Below are positions 24,901-39,900 of a DNA stretch of 64,000 nt, in pieces. A program made the position numbers and the translations under genes. This DNA comes from Lepidostoma basale (taxonomy: Eukaryota > Arthropoda > Insecta > Trichoptera > Lepidostomatidae): positions 1,612,001 through 1,676,000 of the forward strand of contig JAHDVF020001336.1 in assembly GCA_022606425.2 (NCBI GenBank). The letters are read 5' to 3'. Numbering within the stretch: the stretch's first letter is position 1; the number at the start of each line of letters is the position of its first letter. Below the pieces are notes generated by a model, which did no database searches, was not told the DNA's origin, and saw only the letters and a program-made list of their open reading frames with translations.

Positions 24901-27900
24901 CTTGGAGACCGTAGACGGCAAAGAGAAGTGCAGGGCGACCACAACTACGGTGGAAGGATGATCTGAACTGACACGTCGGAATATCCTGAATACAGTCTGC
25001 ACAGGACAGAGTGACATGGAAGCGAATGGAGGAGGCCTTTGTCCAGGAGTGGACGGGAATAGGCTAAGAGAGATGAAGAAGAAGAAATCATTAATAATAA
25101 AACGTCTGTTTTCTAAAAATTATATTACAATTTATGAGAACGATACGCAGGGATATAGGGATACGCATTGCGAGGATGAAATGGCAATGGGCCGGACTTG
25201 TGTATCGACAGGATGATGGAAGATGGAGCCAAAGGATTACTGAATGAAGGCCAAGGTTGCGTCGGAGAAGTCTCGGGAAACAGCATAACAGTATACCAAA
25301 CAGCACACCAAACAGCATAACAGCATACCAGGTGGAGCGATGATATTGTACGGCGGGAATGGCCTGGAGAACACTGGCGTGAGACCGAGAGAGATGGCGT
25401 GGGGGTGGAGAGGCTTACGTCCAGCAGTGGATGGAGACAAGCTGACGAAATAAATAATATGTTTCGCCTTTCTAATGCAACATCAAATATTATTATCATT
25501 TAATAATGCTTCAGAAAGGCTAAACATATCATTCTCATAAATTATAATTAAGATTCTAAAAAACAGACGTTTTTATTCGTATTCATAATTTATTATGGAG
25601 TTTTATATCATTGTTCAAGAAACAATAAATAAGTTTTATTATATGTATGGAAATGCATTCTTACGAGAATGCCATATTTCGCATTGCATTATCATAAACA
25701 TTTTATAAAGCCTTAGCATGGCGAAACATATCATTCACATAAAATATAATAAAACTTCTAGAAAACAGACGTCATGTCATGTCATTCAATTAATTTTTCT
25801 TTTTATTTCATATGTATTACAGACATTTTCCTAGACGTTCGTGATTTTTTTTTTAAATACGAGTATTTAATAAAAATTTTAGAAAATAAAATAATAAAAA
25901 GGAACAAAACAGATAAAACACAAGACAATTAAAAAGAAAGAAGAAATATGAAGAAACCAAAATAGAAAACCAAGAAAAGCAAATACCATTTAATTAACCT
26001 TAATATTTAATTTGATCATTAACTTTGTTGTTTTTTTTATAATATTCTACTTGCACTGCTGAATAACTTTCTGTTTTTTCTTTGGCGTAATATACTGCTG
26101 GTTGTTCTCTTCGAATAAACAAAAACAATATACCTCTTCTTCTTCTTCTTCTGCTTCATTTAGGACTGTGTCATGTTGTTTCTCGGAGCCTGTTCCTGGG
26201 ATGCAGATGTCCAACTGTATCGCCATCTTTTAGGTGGTCTTCCTGCAGGTCGATTTCCTGTTGATACTTTATTTGCGACTATATTTATCACTCTTTCAGA
26301 ACATGGTCTCTCCACATGATCTCTCCAGTAGCGTCTTCTCAGTCTTCCCCATCGCACGACATCTTTTACATTGCAGATCTTTCTTATTTCAGAATTTCTT
26401 ATTCTGTCTCGGAGTGTCGTTCCCGCAACGGATCGGAGAGTCTTCATTTCTGTAGCTCTTAGGAGACTTTTTGTTCTGATGGTGTCAGCTCTCGTTTCTA
26501 TTCCATACGTCATTATAGGACGTACGCATGTCTTGTAGATTCGTATTTTGCTCTCCTTTAGCATATTTTTATTTTTCCAAACAGCATTCGTCAAGCAGCC
26601 AGCCACAACGGCGGCCCTGTTTGTTAGTTCACTTACTTCTTCGTAGAGGTCACTGCTGCTTGATACATCAACACCTAAGTACTTGGAATGCATCACTTGT
26701 TCTATTATTTTATTATCTAATGCAAGCTTGCATCGTACTGGTTGCCTTGATGTAACTATGCACTTTGTGTTGTCTATGGAGATTTTCATGTTGAATCTTT
26801 GAGATATACCGATTGAATTAAATTATATCTGAAAGGGGCGATAAAAAAACTTACTTCTTTATCAACGAACTGCATCTTCCCGACGATCTCCTCGGCCGCC
26901 GCGAGATGGCGTCTGGCTTGCTCCAGCTGCTGGACAGAGTGCAGAAAGGAGCAAAAGTTGATCCTGACTAGCAAGTCCTCGGGGCCGAGGGTTACGGCTT
27001 GCTCGTAAGCTTTCAGCGCGTTATCGGGATCTTCGAGACGGTCAAGAGTTACTGCAATCACAATTAAGGTAATAATAATAATAATATAGGGTGTTTTGAA
27101 AGGTTTGGTTTTTAAACTGACAACATTGTTTCTATAGACTGTCAATTTGACAGATGACAGTTGATTTGTAGTCAGTACGTTTTGCCATTTTACCCAGTTG
27201 CTCAATAAAGGTGCCGAAAATTGGACTTCACGATTGCGCTTCATTCGAACTAGCCGTGGCGCTCATGTGCCCAAAATCATATTTAAACAATAATGGATTC
27301 ATTTTGAATTTGTATACCTCTTAAAAAAACACTATTTATGTAACAATGTGTATAAGGGTGTTTTTTTTAGAGGTATACAATTTCAAAATGAAAAAAAAAA
27401 CACATTCAAATAATAATGTTTGTATCGGACGTATGCGAGTAGTTTTAATTTTAATAATTTTTTATTATTTTATTAATTTTTATTTGATTTTTAACTATAC
27501 TAATTTTATTATTTAATTCATGTTTGTATTTTGTGTTAATTTAAGTTTAATTCGTTTAAGTTTAATTTGTTTATGTTAAAATAAATAAGGCAATCGGTAG
27601 TCGCGTGAAAGCGCATAGCAACGAGATTATGCAGTAGCTCAATCGAGATTATTCTTGGAATAATTTTGCGGTTGATCGCGTGATGTTAACAGCCAATCAG
27701 AGGCCTTAGCAACACATCGGCTGCAACTAAATTTCTCCGAAATTGGAAAAAACGTTAAATAACCGTTTTTTCTAGTTTGCGGAGACTATATAAGCGGGTC
27801 TTGTAAGGACTCGGCCTTCTCTCTTCCTTCAAATTCTGACACGCGTGGACACGCTGCGCGTAAGAGGCTTGGCGCTCTTAATTACGTAAAAACCAGTATT

Positions 27901-30900
27901 TGAGCTACTGTAAACTTCTCTTTGCTTCTACCCTGCACCGATTGCCGCATATAATAAAACTTTGTTTTATTACACAACCATCATCACGCCGTATTCTCCG
28001 TTTTACCATCCACACCACATCGGAGACGAGCAGCAGTCAGCGGCCAAAATAAATATTAATAGTACGGGGGGAGCAATCTGTCCCGTACAATGTTAATGTC
28101 TATAATATTGACTTTATTTAATAGATAATTTTATGCCATTATTGTTTAAATATGATTTTGGGCATATGAGCGCCACAGCTAGCTCGAATGAAGCGTAATC
28201 GTGAAGTCTAATTTTCGATAACTTTATCGAGCCATTGGGTGAAATGGCAAAACGTACTGACTACAAATCAACTGTCAAATTGACAGTCTGTAGAAACAAT
28301 GTTGCCAGTTTAAAAATAAACCTCTAAAAAAAACACCCTATACTAACCATGGAAAGACTCATGTTAGAAATAGGCCTTAGAGATAGAATAATAAACTTTA
28401 CGATGAGAGAAAAAAATAAAAGGTCACTGACATCATCCACCGTGTAGTTACTCTTATATGGCAATGGGGTCACGTAGCCAGAAACTCAGACGAAAATTAG
28501 ACAAGATAAAGGCTGACTTGGAGACCATGGTTGGCATGGTTAAATCTGTGAAATTCCATAATGACGAATTTTTTAATGAATTAACAATATTTTCCCCCAT
28601 TCAGCTTATTTTTCTCGACATGTTTCAAAGGGTTTAAATCTGTGAAATTCAATAATGACGAATTTTTTATGGATTAAAATTTCTTTATTATTATGTATTT
28701 AGTGTGCTTCCACTTGTGTTTATGTTCGACCGGTTTCGGCAGCTTGCTGTTATCTTCTGGTATTGTCGAACATAAACACAAGTGGAAGCACACTAATTAC
28801 TGAACAATAAAGAAATTTCGTATCATATTTTTTTTGTTTTCATTATTTAAAAAAAAAATTATGTTTGTACATATATATTCGCAAATCAATTACTCCTTGG
28901 ACTTGGACTTGGATCTTCTGGCTTACAGAGGTTCAGCTCATGTGGCTATTCCTCTTACGTCTGATGGGAACATTGTTGGAAGGTGATTTGGTGGGTTGTT
29001 AGTTTATTCGGGGGCATGATTTGTGTGGCCCGGAGTGTTCCTCTGAAGGAGAATCGATTTTGGGCGCTTGTGGCGGCTGGAAGTGTTTGGGTCGTAATTA
29101 GAGAGGTCTTTTATTGTGGGGTTGGGATGTGAAGGGAGTCCTTTGTAAAAACGTTCGGCAAGTTTCAGAATGAATTCATCTATCATCGGGATTCCCGATT
29201 CTAGGTGCAGTTGTGTAATCCTGGTCCATGAAGGCGCACCAAGCGATAAACGGATAGCCTTATTTTGCAGGATTTGGAGTTTTTGTATGTGACTCGAAGC
29301 TGCATAGCCCCAGATTGGGGCTGCATAAGTGAAGATCGGCCTTATAACCGTTTTGTATATCAGGAGTTTATTGTTGATGCTTAGTTTACTGTTTCTAGCT
29401 AACATTGGGTAGAGGGCTGAGATTGCTTTTGACGCGGCTTTGACTTTATTTGTAATGTGTGGCCTCCATGTCAGCTTAGAATCCAAGGTAACCCCAAGGT
29501 ATTTGATTGTTTTGGTCCAAGGAACGTCTTGGCCGAACATTTTTATGTTGGGAATGTTTGGAGGAATGTGTCTTTTACTGAAAAGTGTCGCTGCGCTTTT
29601 ACTCGGATTGATGGTAATGCGCCAGTTTCTGCACCACACCTCTAGCACATCGGCCTGTTTTTGCACCCTGCGGGTCGCGAGAAGCGGCCTTTTAGCACTG
29701 GAGATGATGCCCGTATCGTCAGCGAATTGGGCAATGTGGGTGTTCTGATCTCGGGGAAGAGATCAATTACTCCGTATCTGATCGTTCCTATATGAAAAAG
29801 AAAAATATGTTTTCCATAATTAATTAATACGAATGAAAACATATGTTTTCAAGAAGTTTTATAATATTTTATAGGAATGACATGTTTCGCCTTTCTCAGG
29901 CATTATCAAATGTGTTGTATCTGTCTAAGCCAAAGGTTCCAAAGGAAACAGGTGTGCAGGGACATGAACTGCGTCACATGTGTTAAGCTAGATAAGACTG
30001 CGGTTAAGACTTTGCCGCATGATATGTTTTTGACGTGGTCAAGTGACAGACTCACCAGCCATGAGCATGTACGTGATAGCACCGCCCCCGCGCAGGTTCA
30101 GCGCCGCCGAGAGGAACTGGAAGGCGGATGCGTACTGCGAGCGCGCCACGTGCACCAGACCCAAGTTGTGCAACACGCGCGCGCTCAGCGGGCTCAGGCA
30201 CGACGCGCGCTTCAAGCAGCTCACAGCCTATGATTCATAGTTATAATTTAATCAACTAACACGTGGAACTATCTTCCAATAAATATTTCCAATAATATAA
30301 ATATTTCCAATCTTAATAGATGACGCTAGTGTAGAGTGAACTTAAATATGTAAATATAGGCGTGGAATCCTACCATATATCGTCAGTTCAAAGGTAAAAC
30401 TCATTAAGTGACATTTAATTTTTTTTGCAATTTCTGTATCAGACTTGTGCATTCTACGTCAGAAAATAATCACCAAGTGTTTTTATTAAAGAATAACAAT
30501 TATTCTTTAATCAACACACTTGGTGATTATTTTCTGACGTAGAATTCACAAGTCTGATACAGAAATTTCAAAAAAAAAATTTAAATGTCACTTAATGAGT
30601 TTTACCTTTGAACCGACGATATACAAGTTCCAAAAAATTTTGTCAGGCGTGGTGGTCATAAGAAGAAATGCGGAATGGGGAATGTTGTTAAACATAAAGC
30701 GATCGCTCAACCCAACATAGACAGGTCATAAGTCCTGTAAGCGCCTCGGCCACCACATTCTGTTTCCAGAAAACAATTTACATCTTCGTCTCTATTGAGA
30801 TACAATTAATCCTTATAAAACGTGGAACTATGTTTATTTTATGTATAATTACGATCGCACAGTAGTGACCTATGGATGTGAGGCGGGGACAATGACAGCG

Positions 30901-33900
30901 AAATCCGCAGAGCGACTGGATACTTTTGAGAGAAGGGTGCTGCGCAGAATTCTGGGACCTGTGAATGACGGTGAAGGCTGGAGAGTGCGGCATAATGACG
31001 ACCTGTACCATATTTACAAAGCTCCCAGTCTCTCCACACAGGTCAGACTGAATAGACTGAGATGGGCTGGTCACGTGCAAAGGATGCCGTCATCGCGAAC
31101 CCCAAAAAGATTGCTGCAGTGGCACCCAGGTGGTAGAAGACCAATTGGACGACCAAGGCTGCGATGGAAGGATGAAGTTGGGAGAGATGGGGCAAGATTG
31201 TTACCAGTGTCAGATTGGAGGGTCGAAGCGGAGGACAGGAGGAGTTGGAAGCGAAGAATACTGGAGGCTACGGCTCGATATGGGCTGTAGGGCCATCGAA
31301 GAAAAATAAGATAATTAGGATGGCATTCATTTGAAAAATTTTATTCCACGACAACTGAAAGCTGATTATTACAAAAGTGCTAAGATGTTTAAACATAAAA
31401 CAAATAAAATGAGTAAAAGCTGTTTATTGTAAGTGTGATGTGTGTTTTCGGGGAGACGGTGTGATTGTTGGTTAGTTAATTTTCATATATATTTTTAGTT
31501 TTTTGCTTCCTTCGAAGCATCACCTTAATTCGCACCGCATTTTTTTCTTATATTTTCATTCGATACACTATCATAAACAGATTTTCCGCACATCCGTCTA
31601 TGAGATCTCATTTCTATTGATTTTTTTTATCCTTCTTTTACCAGTTCTATGCTTCGCTTCTATACATAAGGGTCGGTACAAGAACATCTTTGTGCACTGC
31701 CATTTTAGCTTTTTTGGATAGGCTTTTGTTTGCGATGACAACTTTAAGTGCTCCATTCACTTTGTTTGCCTGCTCCAACCCTTGTTTTAATAACCCTTTC
31801 CACTCGCCCATGTGTAAACATCCGTATTGAGATTAATCTTGTGACGGCGCGGCGGAGCGAAAGGAAATCGAAGATCTGAAAAGATGCTTAAAATAAGAAT
31901 CAGTAAAATAAATAATAAATGTACACATATGTAAAACCCCTTTAAATGCTTTTGCTAACCATAACAGCATTAGCCCGAGTACTAGCGTACTAACTCTAAA
32001 TTTTACCTCCCTTACCGGTCCGTAAAACAATATCGAAAAGTAAGTGGATAATCTACGAATATATAATATAACTAACTAACTAACTAACCATCACGGTAGG
32101 CAGAAAGAATGGGTTGCCACATTTTAATCGATGTGGCACTCCATCCTTCTCTTTTCGCCATCGCGAGAGACGCGGTGTGATGGGTTGCGAACCTCATCGC
32201 CACCAACAGGCATCTCCCGCGCACATTTCGATCGTTCAACGTCTACATAATAAATCTAAACAAATTATCTGAAATACAATGATATAAAATAAAATAACAA
32301 AGAAAAATAATTTAACACATAATGTTCTTTTAGATGGTGCACTTGTCGTCAGCTGGACGATCCGGACTTTTGTGTTTATTTAATTTTTATTCCACGTTAT
32401 CCACTGTTTTTATTTAATTTACTGTAATTAGGCACTTAAAACAATCCAACACCAGCAAGAACTTAAAAATATTATTGAAGAATTTATTCAAATTGTCATT
32501 GGAACAAATGAAAAATTTATTTATAATATATATAATATATAATATATTAGAATGTATCCGGCTTAAGAATAATCTTTGCAAAAGTGTGAGTAACAGCTCT
32601 TATATTACACAGCTTATTTAGTGGTATTAGTAATATAAAGCTATCTGATTGGATCCCGAGAAAATGTATCTTCTAAAAATTTCAGTAATTACATACATTT
32701 ACCGGAAAAATGGAAACATCCAGATACCATAAGTCGAGACACAAGATATTTGAAATAATTAAATTTACGACCCTTATGTATGGAAGCGAAGCATGGAACT
32801 GGCAAAATAAGGATGAAAGTAGAATAAATGCAGTAGAAATGAGATCTCTTAGACGAATGTGTTGATACTCTGTATATGATAGAGTGTCGAATGAAAATAT
32901 AGAATGTGGGTATCATGGTGTTATGAACAAAATAATGAAAGGATCATAAAGATGGACTCATGGAAAGAATGAATGAAGAAAGAATGGTAAAAAAATTATA
33001 TGTTAACGATGTAAATGAAACTAGAAATAGAGGAAGGCCGAGGAAAACGACACGATGTATGAATGTTGAGGAAGCGAGAGAAAAATGTCAAAAAAAGTGT
33101 GTCTGTAAATTCTTTCTGCCTACCTCTTCGGGGAGACGGCGTGATGGTGAGTTAGCTAGTTTTTTTAATTTACTTATTATTAATAAAATAATATTATGGC
33201 TGGTTATTTCAACGGTGCTACGCGGTATAAAAATAAAATAAAAGAAAAAGAGAAAAAAACAAAAAAAATGTTACACGCATACATGTAACGAGTGGCATCT
33301 TTGGGGCGAAGTTGGAACTACACCATATTATAATAATAATTTGCACCTTTGTACAATTATTGGCCTTCACGTTTTATACTAATTAGGATTAAAAACTAAT
33401 TTATGACTTTTTTGATACTTGGCACCTTTCTTCAACTAATTCTGATTGAATTTTATTAGTTTAAAATCTTATGAATACTAATCACACCCTTAATTGCCTT
33501 TTATTTATATAATATCATTATCTAACAATAGTATTTGTTCAAAAAAACAAAACTTTTAGAATCACAACACACTAGATTATACTCGTATAGTCATAATGGA
33601 CTTCTACCAAGAAAAATCTAAAAACAACATAAATATTTCATTTTTTACAGATTTTTTATGTTTAAATATAAATTGTTAATGTAATTTTTTAATGAGGAAT
33701 ACTTCGATTCTCACCGAAAGAAATTCGAAAAGCACACGATTCACATGCCCGATAATGTTTCTGGATTATTTAGATTTTTTTATATGACGGTAGTGTAGAA
33801 ATCAATACGAGAACAATTTAGGGTTGTTAATTGTGATTTTTTTTTAATGTGTGTGTAAAAAAAATATTTATATTAAAAGTTAAATTTTTTACTGATTACG

Positions 33901-36900
33901 ATTGCACTTTGAACCAAGTTTTTAAATGGTATAAAATCTTTAGTTACGTGAATATTTCATGGATTGCAATTAGTTATTCTTCAATAGTCCATTATTTTGG
34001 CCGAAAAACTATGATACCTTAAAATTTTAAACTGTTAATGAATAAACTTTGTTTTTTGTATCACCAATGTTGACATTGTCAATGTCAAATTGACATAGGA
34101 ACAAATACACATAAAGATTCGAAAAACCACGAAAATTTTACATTTGATATATTATTTGTAACATCTGATGAGGTCAACATTGGTTGATGAAACAGCTGTG
34201 GCGTAAAATAAAATACAACTGTGATACAAAAAAAAAACATAGTTTATTCATAAACAGTTATTTTTCAATAGTCAGGCCACCCCTAGCAAAGGAATCCCTA
34301 TAATTTTTTAATGTACAAGATGTCAAACCCTGCTAAAATATAAGAATGTTGGGAACATAAATGTGGTTTCACTAAGATGCTTACATGTATTAAATATTGA
34401 TGAAAACGTCTGTTTTCTAAAAGTAATAATACATTTGATGGGAGTGTCATGTTTCGCTTTGCTAATGCATTGTCCTATGTGACGAATGTCAAGTGCGTGG
34501 CTGATTACAGAACAAAGCTAATGGAGCAAAATAAGATACTTAAGGTAAGAAATTTGGCTTAATACATTGTAAGCAATAATTTTGAAGAGAGAAAAATACC
34601 ACAAAAACTTGAAAGTAAAACTAACTAACTAACCATCACACCGTCTCTCCGAAGGGACAAACATAAAAAATGGACTGACACGTTATTCTTTCATTCACAT
34701 ACTTCTCGCGCTTCCTCAATTTTAATTCATCGTGTCTTGCATGCACGTCGATTTCTCTAACTCCTCACGTTGCCGACATTTGATATTTGATTTGATCACT
34801 ATATTTTTTCCTCAGTCTTCCTCTATTTCTTGTTTCGTAAACGTTATTAACGTACATTTTCTTTACATAAAATAATTTATTCATTATTTTCATGTATCCA
34901 AACAATCTAAAAAAACATTTCATTATTTTGTTTATAGCACTTTCATTCGCACTTGGACTTGGACTTGGATCTTCTGGCTTACAGAGGTTCAGCTCTAATG
35001 GCTATTCCTCTTACGTCTGTAGGAAACATTGTTGGAATGTAATTTGGTAGTTGTTTTATGATGGGGCTAAATGGCGGGATACGAGGGGGATTTAGGGTTT
35101 ATGAAAAAGTCTTACATTATTGTCAAGGAATGGAAGACCAGTTAGGGTTGGGATTATATTTATAAAAAAAGTCTGTTCCCGAGGGGAAGATAAGAGGAGC
35201 AGTGCCTGGATGGAGTTGTGGTAGGAGATAGCATCCTGCTTGAGACCATTTTGTTTGGCGGAGTACGTAGTGGGCTATCGGAGGGGATTTTTTTTTATCC
35301 GCAATAATTGCGGGAGGGGTAAAGCACTGAATGATGGTGGATAACTTGGTGGTAAAGGGGCATTATTGATAAGTAAGATGGTAATAATTTAGGTCGTGGT
35401 CTGCAAATGAAAGAGATGAAGTTGGATTAGTGCAAGGAATAATAGAGCTGGAGTCGCAGTATTCTGATGTACCAAAAAGTGTGTACCTAAGGTAACGGCA
35501 CCAGTAATGGACAGACCTCTAGTTATGGACAAAAGTTTTTAAATATCTTAAAAATAAGAAATATTGAACATTTTTTCATACTTTCAACATTGAACTATAA
35601 ATTATAGATCTTTCTCTGTCAACTGACATAAATTTCATTCCAATCCGCCATTATTTTGCGAAATAACGGACATTTATACGACCCCACGCGAACGACATTT
35701 GCAAAATTCATAATTTCTTGCAGAATTCATTAGTGAGGTGAGTAGATGTTTTGTAATAATTCGTAGAAATATTAGTAATTACTTATTATATAATTGAATA
35801 ATGCGTTTTGTAGACATATCAGAGATACGAAATCATACTAAATTCATATGTAGGTACTTGTACAGTTTGTCAAATTTGAATGTTCATTACTGAGTATCGA
35901 TTTTCAATACGAACCAGTGATGGACAAAAATGTCCATAATTGAGTATACTTGTTTACATCGCAATTAAAGTTAATTTATGACAATTTAAATCTGTAATGT
36001 TAGGTTTCCTGTAAAATGATGCTTATGATACTGATAAAAGCAAGGGATTCCATATGGTTGTCCATATGTGTATCGCAAATGAGGGTATCATTTTTTGTAT
36101 GTTCTTTTATAGCAATGGCACCCAAAAAAAATATACACCGGAACAAATGGAGCGTGCCGTAGACGCGTGAAAAAAGGAGAAGCAGTAGGTGCAGTAGCGT
36201 TAAAGTATGGTATACCACGCATTACTCTTAGAAATAATGTCACCGGGAAAAGCCCTGCGGTTTGTATATACAATGGGCCCAGCTACGATCCTTACGGCTC
36301 AAGAAGAGCTCACAAGGAAGTTACTAAGTGGAAGACTAACCATCCAGGTCAGGGGGCAAGCCAAACACCTTCAGATGCCGGAAAGACCCGATAAGATTTG
36401 GTACAAAATGGAGGACATTGTGGAAAGGATTAAAGAACCTTTTATAAAGTAATGGAGATGGAAAAATATTTACCTGACATCTATGTGCCCTAAAGAGGTG
36501 GTGCTAAGAATGATTTAAACTAAAAAAAAAGTTTTTGTTGTACGTCCAATACTGAATGTCCATTACCGGGTGTTGTTCATTACTGATTGTCCATAATTAA
36601 ATTTAATCTGTCCATCACTGGTGATTAGAAATGATTGTGGTCATCTAACTTTTTTTTTTCAAACCGGACCCCTTTAATTATTTTCATTATTAAAAACGAT
36701 TTCCAACAAACCATTCTATTATTTTTTCACATCACCTGATTTCATTTCCTAAAATTATCTTTAAAACGGTCATTAAGTCTAAAAACATTTTCTTAAACTC
36801 TCCATCACTGGCGCCTTTACCTTAGTGACTTCTTTAGAAAAAAATAACTATGAAATAGAAAAATGTAAAGATATTTGACTAATGAGTTTACCGACCACTG

Positions 36901-39900
36901 CTATGTAGAAAAATGTGAAAAAAATTTACTCGATTTTTGATTAATGAGTTAAACGACCACTGCTTTATCACATAAAGCAACTCAAATTCTTGAAGGCCCT
37001 AAAAATTGCCTTATTTATTTTATTCTCTTGCCATCATTGTGGAAGATTTTACCGAATTTGTATCGTTTCTATGGGCGCTGGGTCTTACCTATGTGATTTT
37101 AGTAACACCACACGTGGAGTCACCCTCCTTACCCCGCATTCAAACACAATGAATAAAACTAGAATACGTTGAGTGTCGCTGTATACCTACTAGGGGTCCG
37201 ATAAAATGGATGGAATGAGAGAATGAAAACAAATGCTGGCGGGTGAGAAACAGATGAGGATTAATGCGAGAGACAGACAATGATAATACGTCTTCACTTA
37301 CAGCCACGAACTTCTGCTTGCCGAAGAAGCACATCCCGATGTTATTCCAGAGGGCGGGACAGTCTGGTGTCTGTTGAGCGGCGATCTTGTACCGGGACAG
37401 GGCGACATCGTAATCTCGGTGACTCTGCCATCATTCATATTGATTGTACAATTAAATTAAAATAACTAACTAACTAACTAACCATCACGCCGTCTCCCCG
37501 AAAGGGTAGGCAGAAAGAATGGACTGTCACACTTTTACTGATGCAGCACTCCATCCTTCTCTTTTCGCCCCGCGGGAGACGCGGTGTGATGGGTTGCGAA
37601 CCTCATCGCCACCAATAAGCATCTCCCGCGCACACTTCGATCTTCCAACATCCACAAAATAAATCTAAAACAAATAATATAAAATACAATGATATAAAAT
37701 AAAATAACAAAATAAAAATAATTTAATACAAAATGTTATTTTTAGATGGGGCACATTTGTCTATTTAATTTATGTTCCACGAATCCACCGTTTTTTTTAA
37801 ATTTAGCACATAACGTAATAACACATAATGTTTTTCCGATGTTGCACATGTTGACATGGACGATCCGGACTTTTGTGTTTCTTTAATTTATGTTACACGT
37901 ATCCACCGTTTTTTAAATTAGCTGTTATATGATTTAATTAATGTTCCACGTATCCACTTTTTTTATTTGGCAGTAATTAGGCACTTAAAACCAACTAACA
38001 GCAGCAAGAACTTTAAAAGAATATTGAAGAGATTATTCAAATTGTCATTGGAACAAATGAAAAATTTATTTTTACACCTATCAAATTTTTTTATATAAAC
38101 GAAAAAACGTTCCTATACAAAAGAATGGAGTGATTTTAGCATATTTATGCATCTAAGAAAAAATCCGAAACCACTTTACACTCGTAACAATTAATTAAGA
38201 TTTATAATGTCTGCTGCTTTTAAATGGACAGAGATATGAAGTAGATGTCGTAACAAGTAATGTAGAAGATTATGCCCTCTATACGCCTTACTAAGTTTGG
38301 TTTTGACGTATCCACCTGATTCCGAAACAATTGCAAAAATCAGTTTTGCTTCATACGAAAAAAACAACAACATTTTTTTTTTTGGGAATTAGCAGTTTTA
38401 TAAAAAAAAAGTTAAAAGACAAAAGTGGTTCGGAATCACACAGAGGACCTTATTTTAAAAAATCATGGCAAAATTCGGAGTTCGACCCCTAAGTCCTTGT
38501 TTTTGCCAAATGGATCCAGTGTGCGACCCCGTAAGGTTACCGTAATAGCCATGAATCTCACCGATTCGTTATCTCAAATGCTATAATATAATCGCCGTCT
38601 GGGAATTGATCTCCGTCTCTTATTAAATCAAATCAAATCAGTTTATTTACTCAAAAGACATTACAAACACCATAAATGCTTACAACACAATACCAGGAAA
38701 TGGGTTACATCCTTTAAAACCGGAAAATACTGATCAACCTGAAACAAAAAGTTTATGAAGACTGTGTTCTGCCAGTTGGTACTTATGGTCTTGAAACTAT
38801 AACAATGTCCAAACAAAGTGCCGAGAGTCCAAAGAGCCATGGAAAGAGACAGAGCCTAGGAATAAGCCTAAGAGACAGAGTCAGAAACGATACATAGAAA
38901 AAACAAAGGTCACTGACATCATCCACCGGGTGGCGACTCTAAAATGACAATGGGCAGGTCACGTAGCCAGAAGCCCAGATGAATAGTGGACAAGAAGACT
39001 GCTGACTTGGAGACCGTAGACGGCAAAGAGAAGTGCAGGGCGACCACAACTACGGTGGAAGGATGATCTGAACTGACACGTCGGAATAACCTGAATACAG
39101 TCTGCACAGGACAGAGTGACATGGAAGCGAATGGAGGAGGCCTTTGTCCAGGAATGGACGGGAATAGGCTGAGGAAGAAGAAGAAGAAGAACTTTAGTGC
39201 ATTAGAAATGAGCTCTATTATACGAATGTGTGGAAAATCTGTGTATGATAGAGTGTCAAATGAAAACATAAGATGATAAGACGGTGCGAATGAAAATGTT
39301 ATGAACAAAATAATGAAAGTAACATTAAATATATTTTGGACACATGGAAATGATAAATGAAGAAAGAATGGTAAAAAAAAAGTATACGTTAACGATGTAA
39401 ATGAAACTAGAAATAGAAGAAGAGCGAGGAATTCGTGTCATGATCGAATAAATTAAGTTTTGAAGATTTATTCGATCGTGACACGTATTCCACTCCTCCC
39501 TTTGTTTGGACAATGTTACAGTTTCAAGACCATAAGTACCAACTGGCAGAACACACAGGCTTCATAGACTTTTCATTTCAGGTTGATCGGTATTTTCCGG
39601 CTTTTAAGGATGTAACCCATGTTTCCGAAAGCTGCCCAGCTTAATCCAATTCTTCACTTTAGCTCTGCGGTTTGGTTATCTCGGCCCAATCGCATTTATG
39701 TTATATATTTAGTTAGAATTATGCGATAGAAGGGAACAAACAAAAAGCTATTGTTTTAAATATGTCAAATGTGCCATTCTCACTCCTCTATTTGAGATAT
39801 CCAGGAAGTAAGGAATTTGGGTAAATATTTGAAATGTAATTCTGAAAGAGAAAATTATTTCAGGTTGGTCAAATTAGAACGTGTATTTGAATTAGTGCCA

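Noticed and set aside
34156..34218. Active ribozyme at 34.2 kb
   Set aside because: The base before the predicted cut is G, which hammerheads do not cleave after; kept as a relic.
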